From NCBI RefSeq assembly GCF_003207815.1, contig NZ_NKTX01000005.1:89318-153317 (forward strand): a stretch of 64,000 bases of DNA, given 5' to 3'. A program made the translations under genes and the position numbers. Below are positions 1-9,093 of this stretch, in pieces. Numbering within the stretch: position 1 is the stretch's first letter; each line of letters opens with the position of its first letter. The notes under the pieces are model-generated. The model was not told the DNA's origin and did not search any database. It was given only the letters and a program-made list of their open reading frames with translations. The stretch comes from Komagataeibacter oboediens. Lineage in GTDB: Bacteria; Pseudomonadota; Alphaproteobacteria; Acetobacterales; Acetobacteraceae.

Positions 1-612
1 TCGGGTCTGGCTGTCGGGTGACAGGTCGGCGCGATGGTCGCTGAAATAGGCGATCAGGGCGGTGCGCCACGCATTGCGGCTGGCCATGTCGCCCAATGTA
101 TTGAGTTCAAGCACCACGTCATGCGCAATGCCAAGTCCCTGCAGCACGTCACGCCCCATGGCGATGACTTCGGCATCGGCCAGTGGTTCGGCGGCGCCAA
201 GCAGTTCCGCCCCGATCTGGTGGAACTGGCGGTACCGTCCCTTCTGCGGGCGTTCATAGCGGAACATCGGCCCGGCATAGAACACCTTCTGCGGCAGGGA
301 CTGCGTCAGCCCGTTGGTGACCAGCGCGCGGCAGATGGCGGCCGTGCCCTCGGGGCGCAGGGTCAGGGATTCACCGCCCCGGTCCTCGAAGGTGTACATT
401 TCCTTGGAGACGACATCAGATGTATCGCCCAGCGAGCGTGAAAAGACCCGTGTATCTTCAAAAACCGGGGTCGCCCATTCGTCAAACCCGTACAGGCTGA
501 CAATTCGGCGCGCGGTTTCCACAACATGGTTGAAACGCCTGCGGTCCTCCCCAATCAGGTCATGGGTGCCACGAACGGGTTGTAAGCTGCTCACTACGCG
601 ATATTCCTGCAT
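1..612 (-). CDS. hisS: Histidyl-tRNA synthetase, 3'-truncated by window edge
   Basis: This is the N-terminal 204 codons of a class II histidyl-tRNA synthetase, which charges tRNA-His with histidine in the cytoplasm. The N-terminus carries the family's PVRGTHDL segment, followed by [12 protein letters not shown] (class II ATP/histidine site region) and the motif 2 stretch [17 protein letters not shown] with its invariant arginine. The stop lies outside the window. Two starts are possible: ATG at 612 (MQEYRVVSS) or GTG six codons in, at 594; I used the ATG. It lies 70 bp downstream of ispG on the same strand, an arrangement common in alphaproteobacteria, and is probably co-transcribed with it. 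Confidence 0.95.
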   Translation of the reverse strand, partial: MQEYRVVSSLQPVRGTHDLIGEDRRRFNHVVETARRIVSLYGFDEWATPVFEDTRVFSRSLGDTSDVVSKEMYTFEDRGGESLTLRPEGTAAICRALVTNGLTQSLPQKVFYAGPMFRYERPQKGRYRQFHQIGAELLGAAEPLADAEVIAMGRDVLQGLGIAHDVVLELNTLGDMASRNAWRTALIAYFSDHRADLSPDSQTR

Positions 613-682
613 TCAATCCGGCCCTGTCCGCATATGGGCCGCCGGTCAGGCCGCGCGCCATTTACGGCGCGCGGCGTATCAT

Positions 683-1843
683 TCAGTCCGTGGTGGACAT
701 GCTGGCCTCACGGGCCATTTCTTCAGCCGGAGTGTTGTTGGCGTCGGCTGCTTCCAGCGTGGCCACCTTCTTTTCGACCAGATCGACAATGTGCTCGATC
801 ATGTCGCCAGCCGGCATGGTGTGGTCCTGCTTGCCCGCGGAATAGACCATGTGACGGCCCGAACCGCCGCCGGTCACGCCGATATCGGTCATCAGCGCCT
901 CACCAGGGCCGTTGACCACGCAGCCGATGATCGACAGCGTCATGGGCGTCTTGATGTGCGCCAGCCGGTCTTCCAGCGTCTGCACGGTCTGGATCACGTT
1001 GAAGCCCTGACGCGCGCAGGACGGACAGGAAATGATCTTCACGCCACGGTGGCGCAGGCCAAGCGACTTCAGGATATCCCAGCCGACCAGCACTTCCTCT
1101 TCCGGCTCTGCCGACAGGGAAACGCGCATGGTGTCACCCACGCCCGCCCACAACAGGTTGCCCAGCCCGATGGAGGACTTGACCGTGCCGGCGCGCTTGC
1201 TGCCCGCTTCGGTAATGCCGATATGCAGCGGGTGGTCGCATACATCGGCCAGCTGCTGGTAGGCCGCGACCGCCATGAATACGTCCGATGCCTTCACGCT
1301 GATCTTGAATTCATGGAAATCATGATCTTCAAGGATCTTGGCGTGTTCCAGCGCGCTTTCCACCAGCGCGTCGGGGTTCGGCTCGCCATATTTTTCCAGC
1401 AGGTGCTTTTCCAGCGAACCGGCATTGACGCCGATGCGGATGGAACAGTTGTGGTCCTTCGCCGCGTTCACGACCTCGCGCACGCGCTCGGCGCTGCCGA
1501 TGTTGCCAGGGTTGATGCGTAGGCAGGCCGCACCGGCCTTTGCGGCCTCGATGGCACGTTTGTAGTGGAAGTGGATGTCCGCCACGATGGGGACGTTCAC
1601 TTCGCGCACGATTTCGGCCAGCGCCTTCGTGCTTTCCTCATCGGGGCAGGAAACGCGCACGATATCCACGCCCGCCAGTTCGGCACGGCGGATCTGTGCG
1701 ATCGTGGCCTCGGCGTCCGTGGTCAGGGTGTTGGTCATGGTCTGGACCGAAACCGGGGCATCACCACCGACCGGCACGTTGCCGACATGGATCTGCCGCG
1801 ACTTGCGGCGCTCGATGTGCTGATAAGGACGATAGCTGCTCAT
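683..1843 (-). CDS. ispG: 4-hydroxy-3-methylbut-2-en-1-yl diphosphate synthase (GcpE/IspG)
   Basis: IspG reduces the cyclic diphosphate MEcPP to HMBPP in the MEP pathway of isoprenoid synthesis, using a [4Fe-4S] cluster. The 386-residue length matches the bacterial single-TIM-barrel form. The N-terminal half has the barrel motif [16 protein letters not shown], and the C-terminal third has the cluster cysteines in [10 protein letters not shown] and [11 protein letters not shown]. It follows rodZ by 133 bp and precedes hisS on the same strand. The intervening 133 bp hold no gene that I can support. Isoprenoids made here feed ubiquinone and hopanoid synthesis, both important in acetic acid bacteria; that link is inference. 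Confidence 0.96.
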   Translation of the reverse strand: MSSYRPYQHIERRKSRQIHVGNVPVGGDAPVSVQTMTNTLTTDAEATIAQIRRAELAGVDIVRVSCPDEESTKALAEIVREVNVPIVADIHFHYKRAIEAAKAGAACLRINPGNIGSAERVREVVNAAKDHNCSIRIGVNAGSLEKHLLEKYGEPNPDALVESALEHAKILEDHDFHEFKISVKASDVFMAVAAYQQLADVCDHPLHIGITEAGSKRAGTVKSSIGLGNLLWAGVGDTMRVSLSAEPEEEVLVGWDILKSLGLRHRGVKIISCPSCARQGFNVIQTVQTLEDRLAHIKTPMTLSIIGCVVNGPGEALMTDIGVTGGGSGRHMVYSAGKQDHTMPAGDMIEHIVDLVEKKVATLEAADANNTPAEEMAREASMSTTD

Positions 1844-1976
1844 TATGTGCCCTCCAGATAAGGCGGCGGTTTGTGCTCCGGCCCGCCGTGGCGGGGCGTG
1901 GCACGGCCCGTGGATCTGTTACATGCCGGTTTCCGGCATGGTGACCCTCAGGGGACCATGCCGTATGGAGACCATT

Positions 1977-3134
1977 CTACTCCGGATCGATGTGCTGCGG
2001 GAGGGGCGGCGAAAGATTATTGCCACTTCCCGTTATGGATGATGCGCCGGGGACCTGCGTGCTGGCCGTGGGTGACGGCGCGGACGGATGGATGACGGGC
2101 GCCGGGCTGGCATGCATGACCGACCCGTCCGCCACCGCTGCGGGGCTGAGCGGAATGTTACGCCGCACCTCCCCATTCCGGCCCAGCGGCTGCGTCGTGA
2201 CGCCGCCCGCAACCAGTGTCAGGCCGCCCGCATTGCCAACCGTCAGCACAAGGCCGGACTGGTCCTGTGGCGTCTGCCATGTCTCCCCGGGCTGCATGAC
2301 GTGATCATATAGCACGGACCCGCCGGGTTTGCGGACCTGCACCCATGTTGCGGCGGTGGCGTTCAGGGTTACGCCATCGGTGGATGCGGTGGGCTGTGCC
2401 GCCGCGGCGGCCTGCTGCGCCAGCACATTACGGTCCTCGCCCATTTTCTCCAGCGGCTGCGTGGGGGCAGCCGGGGCGGGTTCGGGCATTGGTGGTGCTG
2501 CCTGCTGCACGGGTGCGGGCGTGCTGCCGGTCAGGGCTTCGCGCTCCTGCTGGGGAAGCGGCTGCGGCGGCGGTTCGGGCCGTTCATCAGCCGGGGGCAG
2601 GACGGACGCCACCTGCGGCGATGCCGTGGTGGCAGATGAGGAAATTCCCGGCAGGGTCAGCTTGCCCGGAAGGTCATGGCCCAGCCCGTCCGTGCCGGTC
2701 AGTCTGTACCAGCCGATATAGGCCCCCACCAGAATGACGATACCGCATAACAGGAGTACCCCCATGGGCAGTCCACGGTCGGGCAGCGGTACGGGAAAGG
2801 ACAGTTCGGACCGGCGGGTGAACGCGCCACGGCTTTCAACCTTGAAGCGTTCGACCAGTTGTTCGGCTTCCAGTCCCAGCGCCTTGGCATAGGTGCGCAG
2901 GAAACCTACGGCATAGGCGCTGCCGGGCAGTTCGCCGGGGCGGCCGGCTTCCAGCGCCTCCAGATACGGCAGGCGGATGCGCAGCCATGCCGCGACATCG
3001 GGCAGTTTCCACCCCAATTCCTCGCGCCGCGCACGCAACATGTCCCCTACCGATGCGATGGGTGTCGTACCGGGTGCCGGGGCTGTCGTGCCTGACGCGG
3101 TTTTTGGGCGGAAAATGCGTTTGCCGTCGCTCAT
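1977..3134 (-). CDS. rodZ: RodZ-like cell-shape protein: cytoplasmic HTH, one membrane segment, periplasmic domain
   Basis: RodZ links the MreB cytoskeleton to the peptidoglycan elongation machinery. The 385-residue protein has a helix-turn-helix of the HTH_25 type at about residues 28-95 (VGDMLRARREELGWKLPDVA onward), a basic juxtamembrane stretch, a single transmembrane helix at about 125-147, a long Pro/Ala/Gln-rich linker, and a C-terminal beta domain (DUF4115-like, containing ATWVQVRKPGGSVLYD). Its start overlaps the stop of the upstream flavoprotein gene by 4 bp, so the two are translationally coupled. The rodZ-ispG-hisS order is seen in many proteobacteria and supports the call. The low-complexity linker is normal for the family. 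Confidence 0.85.
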   Translation of the reverse strand: MSDGKRIFRPKTASGTTAPAPGTTPIASVGDMLRARREELGWKLPDVAAWLRIRLPYLEALEAGRPGELPGSAYAVGFLRTYAKALGLEAEQLVERFKVESRGAFTRRSELSFPVPLPDRGLPMGVLLLCGIVILVGAYIGWYRLTGTDGLGHDLPGKLTLPGISSSATTASPQVASVLPPADERPEPPPQPLPQQEREALTGSTPAPVQQAAPPMPEPAPAAPTQPLEKMGEDRNVLAQQAAAAAQPTASTDGVTLNATAATWVQVRKPGGSVLYDHVMQPGETWQTPQDQSGLVLTVGNAGGLTLVAGGVTTQPLGRNGEVRRNIPLSPAAVADGSVMHASPAPVIHPSAPSPTASTQVPGASSITGSGNNLSPPLPQHIDPE

Positions 3135-4225
3135 CCGTAGCGGGCCCTCTCCTCCTGACGGATCAGGGCATCAATGGCCTGATCGACCAGTTCCTTGATG
3201 ATCTCACCGACAGACTGTTCGCCCGTGATCATGCCGACCGACTGTCCCGCCATGACGGAGCCGTTTTCCACGTCGCCATCCACCACGGCACGGCGCAGCG
3301 CACCAGCCCAGAAGTGTTCGATATCCAGCTGGGCCGCTTCCTTGGTCAGTTCACCGGCCTGGAAACGACGCAGCGTTTCCGCCTGGTGCTGCACGAAACG
3401 CCGTGTGCCCGCGTTGTTCAGCCCGCGGACCGGTATGACGGGGAAGCGTTCATCAAGCTGCACGGACGTGACCGCATCGCGCGCATTGGCGCGGATGAAG
3501 GCTTTCTTGAAGTTTTCATGTGCGATGCTCTCACGCGATGCGGCAAAGCGCGTGCCAAGCTGTGCGCCCGAAGCCCCCTGTTCCAGGTAGGACAGGATCG
3601 CGTCGCCTCGGCCCAGACCACCGGCGACGAATACCGGCACGTCATGGATATGGGGCAGGATTTCCTGTGCCAGCACGGTCAGCGAAACCGGACCGACATG
3701 GCCGCCTGCTTCTGATCCCTCGATCACCAGCGCATCGACGCCAAGACGCACCAGCCGCTTGGCCAGGACCAGCGCGGGCGCGAAGGCGATGACCCTGGCG
3801 CCCCCTTCCTTGATGGCGCGGATGACCGGGCCGGAGGGAATGCCGCCAGCCAGCACCACATGCGTGATGCCCGCGTCGATGCAGACGCGCACAAGTTCAT
3901 CAAGCTGCGGGTGCATGGTGATCAGGTTGACGCCGAACGGGCGCGTGGTCAGCGCCTGCGTCGCCGCGATTTCCTCGGCCAGACGCGCGGGTTCCATCGC
4001 GCCACAGGCCAGCACGCCAAAGCCACCGGCATTGGAAATGGCGGATACAAGGTTCCGCTCGCTGACCCATGACATGGCCCCCGCCAGCAGCGCGTATTCG
4101 CTGCCAAGGAAGCGCGTGCCACGCCCCCACAGCCGGTCAAGCCGGGCGCGGGCTTCCGCCCGGCGCGTGGGGTCCGTCAGGGCGGAGGCGGTGTCGGTGG
4201 CGTCTGACATCTGGTTTCCGCTCAC
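3131..4225 (-). CDS. Nitronate monooxygenase-like NAD(P)H-dependent flavin oxidoreductase
   Basis: This is a 364-residue TIM-barrel FMN protein of the 2-nitropropane dioxygenase / enoyl-ACP reductase (FabK-like) superfamily. Diagnostic segments are GAMSWVSERNLVSAISNAGG near the N-terminus, PFGVNLI, and the phosphate-binding EGSEAGGHVGP followed by VPVFVAGGLGRGDAI. Many members oxidise nitronates; FabK members reduce enoyl-ACP, and sequence alone does not separate the two here. It overlaps lysC upstream and rodZ downstream by 4 bp each, so it sits in the middle of a tight operon. The physiological substrate cannot be read from the context. Confidence 0.85.
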   Translation of the reverse strand: MSGNQMSDATDTASALTDPTRRAEARARLDRLWGRGTRFLGSEYALLAGAMSWVSERNLVSAISNAGGFGVLACGAMEPARLAEEIAATQALTTRPFGVNLITMHPQLDELVRVCIDAGITHVVLAGGIPSGPVIRAIKEGGARVIAFAPALVLAKRLVRLGVDALVIEGSEAGGHVGPVSLTVLAQEILPHIHDVPVFVAGGLGRGDAILSYLEQGASGAQLGTRFAASRESIAHENFKKAFIRANARDAVTSVQLDERFPVIPVRGLNNAGTRRFVQHQAETLRRFQAGELTKEAAQLDIEHFWAGALRRAVVDGDVENGSVMAGQSVGMITGEQSVGEIIKELVDQAIDALIRQEERARYG

Positions 4226-5475
4226 GCCGCGTCCAGACCGTAGGCGGTGTGCAGGGCGCGCACTGCCAGTTCGGTATATTCGGACGCGATCAGCACCGAG
4301 ACCTTGATCTCGCTGGTGGAAATGACCTGCACGTTGATGTTGCGCTCCGCCAGCGTGCGGAACATCGTGCTGGCCACGCCTGCATGCGAACGCATGCCGA
4401 CACCCACGACGCTGATCTTCACCACGTCATCATCGGTCTGCAGTTCGGTGTACCGGGTGGCGCCATGGTTGGCTTCCAGAACCGAAATCGCACGCGTAAG
4501 GTCGGTCTTGCCGACCGTGAACGTCATGTTGGTCGTCCCGTCGTCGCCCGTGCTCTGGACGATCATGTCCACATTCACGTTGGCATCGGCCAGCGGGCCG
4601 AACACCGCCGCCGCAATACCCGGGCGGTCAGGGAGCTGGCGGACGGAAATCTTTGCCTCGTCCCGGGAGTAGGCAATTCCGGCGACCTGTTCCTGTTCCA
4701 CGATTTCGTCCTCATCCACGACTAATGAACCGGGCAGATGCCCCTCTGACGGTGCGGGACCGTCGGTGAAACTGGACAGCACCTGCACCCGCACGCGCTC
4801 CTTCATTGCCAGTTCCACGCTACGGGTCTGCAGCACCTTGGCCCCTACGGATGCCAGCTCAAGCATTTCCTCATAGGTAATCTTGTCCAGCTTCCGTGCC
4901 TTGGTAACAATACGGGGGTCGGTTGTATAGATTCCGTCCACATCCGTGTAGATATCGCACCGGTCCGCCTTCAGCGCCGCCGCCAGCGCCACGGCCGAGG
5001 TATCGGACCCCCCGCGCCCCAGCGTCGTGATCCGCCCGTCCGGGCCGATCCCCTGGAATCCCGCCACGACCGGCACCTGCCCCGCCTGCATGCTGCTGAT
5101 CAGATTCGCGCCATCAATCGAGGCGATGCGGGCCTTGCCATGCGCATCATCCGTACGCAGCGGGATCTGCCAGCCCAGCCATGACCGGGCGTTGACGCCA
5201 AGGTTCTGCAGCGCGATGGCCAGCAGGCCACTGGTGACCTGTTCCCCCGTTGCAACGACGGTGTCGTATTCGCGTTCATCGTGCTGGGGCGAGAGATCAC
5301 GGCAGTAGCCGACAAGGCGGTTGGTCACGCCGGACATGGCGGAGACGACAACGGCAACCTCGCACCCGGCCTCGACCTGTTTCCGGACTTTTTCCGCGAC
5401 GGCACGAATCCGGTCAAGATCGGCGACGGACGTGCCGCCGAATTTCATCACGATCCGCGGTACGGTAGGGGACAT
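4222..5475 (-). CDS. lysC: Aspartate kinase
   Basis: LysC phosphorylates aspartate, the first step toward lysine/diaminopimelate, threonine and methionine. The 417-residue protein begins with the kinase signature IVMKFGGTSVADLDRIR and has TLGRGGSDTSAVALAAALKA in the catalytic domain. Two ACT regulatory domains follow from about residue 265 to the end, the last containing ISTSEIKVSVLI, so feedback control by lysine/threonine is expected. It is the first gene of the minus-strand run lysC-flavoprotein-rodZ-ispG-hisS and is divergent from ubiG with a gap of about 140 bp. dapA, which acts later in the same pathway, lies elsewhere in this window. Confidence 0.96.
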   Translation of the reverse strand: MSPTVPRIVMKFGGTSVADLDRIRAVAEKVRKQVEAGCEVAVVVSAMSGVTNRLVGYCRDLSPQHDEREYDTVVATGEQVTSGLLAIALQNLGVNARSWLGWQIPLRTDDAHGKARIASIDGANLISSMQAGQVPVVAGFQGIGPDGRITTLGRGGSDTSAVALAAALKADRCDIYTDVDGIYTTDPRIVTKARKLDKITYEEMLELASVGAKVLQTRSVELAMKERVRVQVLSSFTDGPAPSEGHLPGSLVVDEDEIVEQEQVAGIAYSRDEAKISVRQLPDRPGIAAAVFGPLADANVNVDMIVQSTGDDGTTNMTFTVGKTDLTRAISVLEANHGATRYTELQTDDDVVKISVVGVGMRSHAGVASTMFRTLAERNINVQVISTSEIKVSVLIASEYTELAVRALHTAYGLDAA

Positions 5476-5614
5476 CGGAATAGTGGCTCCATTATGGCTC
5501 GGGCTTCAGCATATCCGGAGTGTGGGCCTGTTGGCCAATCCGGGGCATTGCGGTTATGCGCAAGCCGCGTCACATACATCTCCCCAGCTTCCGCGTCCAG
5601 CGGGAGAAAGCCAA

Positions 5615-6382
5615 ATGAAAGGCGGTGCACCCATGCAGCATCACGATTCGCCCGTTCTGTCGGCAGATTCCGTCGCCCCGGAGGAGATCGCCCATTTCAG
5701 CGATCTGGCTGCCCGGTGGTGGGATCCCGTCGGCCCGATGCGCCCCCTGCACGCCATGAATGACCTGCGCACGGGCTGGAGCCTGCGTCACCTGCCCGCC
5801 CCGGTGGCGGATGATGACGAGCGCCGCACGCTGCTGGACATTGGCTGTGGCGCGGGACTGGCCAGCGAGGCATTTGCCCGCGCCGGATTCGACGTGACCG
5901 GCCTGGATGCGTCGCAGGCGGCGATTACGGCAGGTCGGCTGCACATGCGCCAGCACCCCCTGCCCGCATCTGCTGGCCCGCTGTCCTACCGTTGTGGCAG
6001 CGCCGAGGAACTGGTGGCCGAAGGCGCGCGCTTTGACGCGATTTCCGCGCTGGAAGTGATCGAGCACGTAACCGATCCCGCGGCCTTCCTGCGCATGCTT
6101 GGCGGCATGCTGCGGCCGGGCGGCGCCATGGTGGTTTCGACCATGAACCGCACGTGGCGGTCCATGGCCATGGCCAAGATCGGGGCGGAATACGTCCTGC
6201 GCCTGCTGCCGGTTGGCACGCATGACTGGCGCAAGTTCATTACCCCGGCCGAAATGGGGCAGTACGCAGCCCGCGCGGGCCTGCGCATAACCGATATCGC
6301 GGGTATGGTACCCGCTCCCGGTGGCTGGCGTGAAAGCCGCGACATGGCGGTGAACTATATTGCGGCGATGGTGCGCGACTGA
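5615..6382 (+). CDS. ubiG: Ubiquinone biosynthesis O-methyltransferase
   Basis: UbiG carries out both O-methylations of ubiquinone synthesis with S-adenosylmethionine. The protein has SADSVAPEEIAHFSDLAARW and the WWDPVGPMRPLHAMN segment typical of UbiG, then motif I LLDIGCGAGLASEAFARAG and the post-motif ISALEVIEHVTDPAAFL. I chose ATG 5615 (255 residues) because GGGAG at 5602-5606 is 8 bases upstream; an internal ATG at 5633 is also possible. The reading frame continues open far upstream into the lysC region, but that part has no family similarity. The lysC/ubiG divergent pair is common in alphaproteobacteria. Ubiquinone is the electron acceptor for the membrane dehydrogenases of acetic acid bacteria. 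Confidence 0.95.
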   Translation: MKGGAPMQHHDSPVLSADSVAPEEIAHFSDLAARWWDPVGPMRPLHAMNDLRTGWSLRHLPAPVADDDERRTLLDIGCGAGLASEAFARAGFDVTGLDASQAAITAGRLHMRQHPLPASAGPLSYRCGSAEELVAEGARFDAISALEVIEHVTDPAAFLRMLGGMLRPGGAMVVSTMNRTWRSMAMAKIGAEYVLRLLPVGTHDWRKFITPAEMGQYAARAGLRITDIAGMVPAPGGWRESRDMAVNYIAAMVRD

Positions 6383-6387
6383 GCAAT

Positions 6388-6406
6388 GGCGCCCCGGAAG
6401 GGCGCC
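6388..6406. terminator. GC hairpin between convergent ubiG and lactonase gene
   Basis: GGCGCCC (6388-6394) pairs perfectly with GGGCGCC (6400-6406) across a 5-base loop. It lies in the 32 bp between the two convergent stop codons. There is no T-tract on either strand, so it may slow transcription or protect 3' ends rather than act as a full intrinsic terminator. Confidence 0.35.
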
Positions 6407-6414
6407 GTCCGGCG

Positions 6415-7644
6415 TCAGATCGTGTTCATGAACGCGAATGTCGTCGGGCTGCCCACCGGGGTGAAGTTCCATGTGAAGTCCAGCACGCCGGTCTGGGCAT
6501 TGACCTTGAATGACGTGACGGAATCGCTGCGCTGGTTGGCGCAGAACAGGTATGTGCCGCTAGGGTCGAACATCATCGCGCGGCCATAATCGGCATGCAT
6601 CCAGATTTCTTCGACCAGGTTAAGCGTACCGTCGTCATTCACATGGAAGCTGGCCAGCGAATCACCCAGCCGGTTCGATACGTACAGGTATTTGCCGTTG
6701 GGTGAGAGCAGGATGCCCGCCGCCAGCGTGCTGCCCCGGAAATGCGGGGTTACGGTGCTGACGGTCTGCTGGGGCACGATTTCGCCGGTCTGGGGATTGA
6801 AAGTGGCGGCAACCACTTTCGAATCCTGTTCGCCCAGGATGTAGATCATCGTCCCCTTCTCGTTGAAGGAGAAGTGGCGCGGCGCGGAACCCGGCGTCAT
6901 GGTGATGAATGGCGTCTTGGCGGGGACCAGCCTGCCGGTATGCAGGTCCAGCGTCCAGACATATACCCGGTCCAGCCCCGCATCGCACGCCAGCACATAC
7001 CGGCCTGACGGGTCGGATGCCACCATGTGGACATGCGCGCTGGAATGGTCGCTTATGGCGAAGTTGCCCGGTGGATTGTCTGCAGCACGGTCGGGCATGC
7101 GCGGGCCGGTATTGTGCACCACGTCCGTCGGGTCGCCCAGGCTGCCATCGGGGTGAATGGGCAGAACGCCCACCGTGCCACCCATGTAATTCGCCACCAG
7201 GACGTATTTGCCCGATGCATGCACGCTGAGATGCGCGGGCACCGCGCCGCCTGACCGCACGACGTTGAGCTTGGTCAGTTCCCCGCTGGAACGGTTGACG
7301 GAAAACGCGGTGACGCAGCCTTCACCATTGGCGTTGAAGTCATTGATTTCGCTGAGGGCATAGAGGTGCTTGAAGTCAGCGGATATGGCCATGAACGAGG
7401 GGCTGGCGATGTCCACATAGGTCATGAGCGGCGACAGGCTGCTGGTGTCGGGGTTCATCTCGAACACGGAAATGCCCTGCCCGTTGCCTGCCCCGCCGGG
7501 CGGTCCATGCTGGGTATAGCCACCGATATAGCAGATGGTGCGCGGCTTGGTCGCGACCTGTGCCACGGCGCGGCGCGACAGGGCGGGCACGCCGGCGGCG
7601 GCCAGTGCGGTGGCAAAGGCACGGCGGGAAATATTGCAGCTCAT
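6415..7644 (-). CDS. Tat-exported 6-phosphogluconolactonase-type beta-propeller (lactonase family)
   Basis: The 409-residue protein belongs to the seven-bladed lactonase family (Pgl/YbhE-like), with TICYIGGYTQHG at the first blade and repeats such as GKYVLVANYMGGTVGVL, SGRYVLACDAG, GKYLYVSNRLGDS and SGTYLFCANQRSDSV. The N-terminus MSCNISRRAFATALAAAG is a twin-arginine (Tat) signal, so the mature protein is probably periplasmic, unlike the cytosolic pentose-phosphate enzyme. A periplasmic lactonase would suit an organism that oxidises sugars to lactones outside the cytoplasm, but the substrate is inference. I chose the start at 7644 because it places the RR motif at the right distance; the frame is open for 62 more codons upstream without recognisable content. 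Confidence 0.8.
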   Translation of the reverse strand: MSCNISRRAFATALAAAGVPALSRRAVAQVATKPRTICYIGGYTQHGPPGGAGNGQGISVFEMNPDTSSLSPLMTYVDIASPSFMAISADFKHLYALSEINDFNANGEGCVTAFSVNRSSGELTKLNVVRSGGAVPAHLSVHASGKYVLVANYMGGTVGVLPIHPDGSLGDPTDVVHNTGPRMPDRAADNPPGNFAISDHSSAHVHMVASDPSGRYVLACDAGLDRVYVWTLDLHTGRLVPAKTPFITMTPGSAPRHFSFNEKGTMIYILGEQDSKVVAATFNPQTGEIVPQQTVSTVTPHFRGSTLAAGILLSPNGKYLYVSNRLGDSLASFHVNDDGTLNLVEEIWMHADYGRAMMFDPSGTYLFCANQRSDSVTSFKVNAQTGVLDFTWNFTPVGSPTTFAFMNTI

Positions 7645-7690
7645 GGAATAAGGGTCATCCCCATTGGTTGAGAATTGTTTTCTGGGGCCT

Positions 7691-8215
7691 TCAGGGCAGT
7701 TTGCACGCCGGGCCGATCGTACCAGTATAGCGGCTCCACGTTTCGGTTTCACCAAATAAAGGCACGGCGACGAAACCACGCAGCTTGAGATCCCCCGACT
7801 GGGACACCCATAGCTTGGCATGATAGACATGCCCCGTGTCGGGATCGGTCACGTGGCCGTTCCAGTGTCCTGCTTCCTTCGGGTCAGGCGTAAACCCGTT
7901 CAGCATGGGCAGGTTGCATTCCGGCTCACCACGCTTGTCGCGCGGCATTTCGGTCGTGTAGCGCACGCCAGCCAGCCGTCCGCAGATTTCATTCCCGCAA
8001 TGGGAAATCTCAAACACGCCATCGTGGTCCTTCGTCATCCACCGGCCGATAATGTTCGGCTCGCTCCCCTCGGCATGGGCCGTGGGCAGGTCGGTGGCCC
8101 CGACCGCCACCGCGCATAAGGCGGCAATGGCGCCCCTGGCCAGCCAGCGCGCAAGGCCGCCCCCCATGCGGTGTCCGGTCTGGCGCGTACCTGTGTGGCT
8201 TTTGCTGTCGTGCAT
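7691..8215 (-). CDS. DUF2147 family exported protein
   Basis: This 174-residue protein has a basic N-terminus, a hydrophobic signal segment at about residues 21-48 ending in an AHA cleavage-like site, and then the DUF2147 core, seen as IIGRWMTKDHDGVFEISHC, LAGVRY and the closing GFVAVPLFGETETWSRY. DUF2147 members are small periplasmic beta-rich proteins of unknown function. Two cysteines (SHCGNEICG) could form a disulphide. I chose ATG 8215, which gives a normal signal peptide; the frame is open 41 codons further upstream. It lies 46 bp upstream of the lactonase gene on the same strand, so the two may share an mRNA. Confidence 0.75.
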   Translation of the reverse strand: MHDSKSHTGTRQTGHRMGGGLARWLARGAIAALCAVAVGATDLPTAHAEGSEPNIIGRWMTKDHDGVFEISHCGNEICGRLAGVRYTTEMPRDKRGEPECNLPMLNGFTPDPKEAGHWNGHVTDPDTGHVYHAKLWVSQSGDLKLRGFVAVPLFGETETWSRYTGTIGPACKLP

Positions 8216-8279
8216 TTCCAATCGTTCCCCCACATGGCGCGTGGCACGGCGGTGCATGCCGCGCGCTTGCGTGTTCCCT

Positions 8280-8738
8280 CTAGCTGTCGGCCCGGCGGAC
8301 CCATGGGATGGCATGGACGTCCACCCCTTCCTCATCAAGTTCGGCCTGTTCCTGTGGCGTCATGCTGCCATAGATGCCACGGGCCTCGCTCTTGCCCCGG
8401 TGCATGTCCAAGGCCTCGCTGGCAAAGCGGTCCCCCACGTCGTCACAATGTTCCTCTACCGTGTGGCGTATTTTCTGTAACAGAGCGATCACGGCATCGG
8501 GCACTCCCGCTGACGCATGGCCGGGTGGCGTGACAGCGGGAGGCTGTGGCGCTTCCGTCTCCTGCCGGGGGGCTGCGGTATGGACCGCTGGCGCCATGAG
8601 CGCGCGGCTGATATCCGCTGTTCCACACTGCGGGCACGACAGAAGGCCGTGCGCCGCCTGGTGTTCGAATGCGCTGCTGCCGGGAAACCATCCTTCAAAT
8701 TCATGGCCTGCACGACATCGTAGCTGGTACCGGATCAT
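8280..8738 (-). CDS. DUF1178 family zinc-ribbon-like protein
   Basis: The 152-residue protein starts MIRYQLRCRAGHEFEGWFPG and has a C-x2-C pair in LLSCPQCGTADISRALMAP, with the upstream C-x2-H pair (RCRAGH) completing a likely zinc site. The C-terminal part (SEALDMHRGKSEARGIYGSM) is the conserved DUF1178 tail. The family is widespread in alphaproteobacteria with no assigned function. It follows grxC by 25 bp on the same strand, and comF lies just upstream. That comF-grxC-DUF1178 grouping recurs in alphaproteobacteria and suggests a redox or metal-linked role, but nothing in the sequence defines it. Confidence 0.85.
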   Translation of the reverse strand: MIRYQLRCRAGHEFEGWFPGSSAFEHQAAHGLLSCPQCGTADISRALMAPAVHTAAPRQETEAPQPPAVTPPGHASAGVPDAVIALLQKIRHTVEEHCDDVGDRFASEALDMHRGKSEARGIYGSMTPQEQAELDEEGVDVHAIPWVRRADS

Positions 8739-8763
8739 GCCCTCTCCGTCCGTGTGCCCTGTG

Positions 8764-9024
8764 TCAGCCCTTGCCCAGAAGGGTATCGAGTTTGCCCGAC
8801 CGGTCCAGCGCCATCAGGTCATCACAGCCACCAAGGGGCGTATTGTCGATGAATATCTGCGGCACGGTGGTACGCCCACCCGAACGGCGGATCGAATCCG
8901 CGCGTTCCGGCGTGCCGTGCGGGGCATTGATCTCGTTGAAGGGCACGCCCTTGTGCGCCAGCAGACGGACCGCGCGGATGCAGTATGGGCAGCCGGGCTG
9001 GGTATAGATGTCAATAGACGGCAT
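8764..9024 (-). CDS. grxC: Glutaredoxin 3 (GrxC type)
   Basis: This is an 86-residue dithiol glutaredoxin that reduces disulphides and mixed glutathione disulphides in the cytoplasm. The active site is CPYC at residues 12-15. The cis-proline and glutathione-binding segment is TVPQIFID, and the C-terminal GGCDDLMAL is the conserved GG turn. The length matches E. coli GrxC. It lies between comF and the DUF1178 gene on the minus strand. Monothiol glutaredoxins pair with BolA proteins; this one is dithiol, so no direct link to the bolA at 16.4 kb is implied. Confidence 0.95.
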   Translation of the reverse strand: MPSIDIYTQPGCPYCIRAVRLLAHKGVPFNEINAPHGTPERADSIRRSGGRTTVPQIFIDNTPLGGCDDLMALDRSGKLDTLLGKG

Positions 9025-9093
9025 TGAACCTTCGCTTGGTCTGGTGTGTGTCCGCCACCATTGTGGCGGGTGGGTCTGGGTGTGCAGTTTACC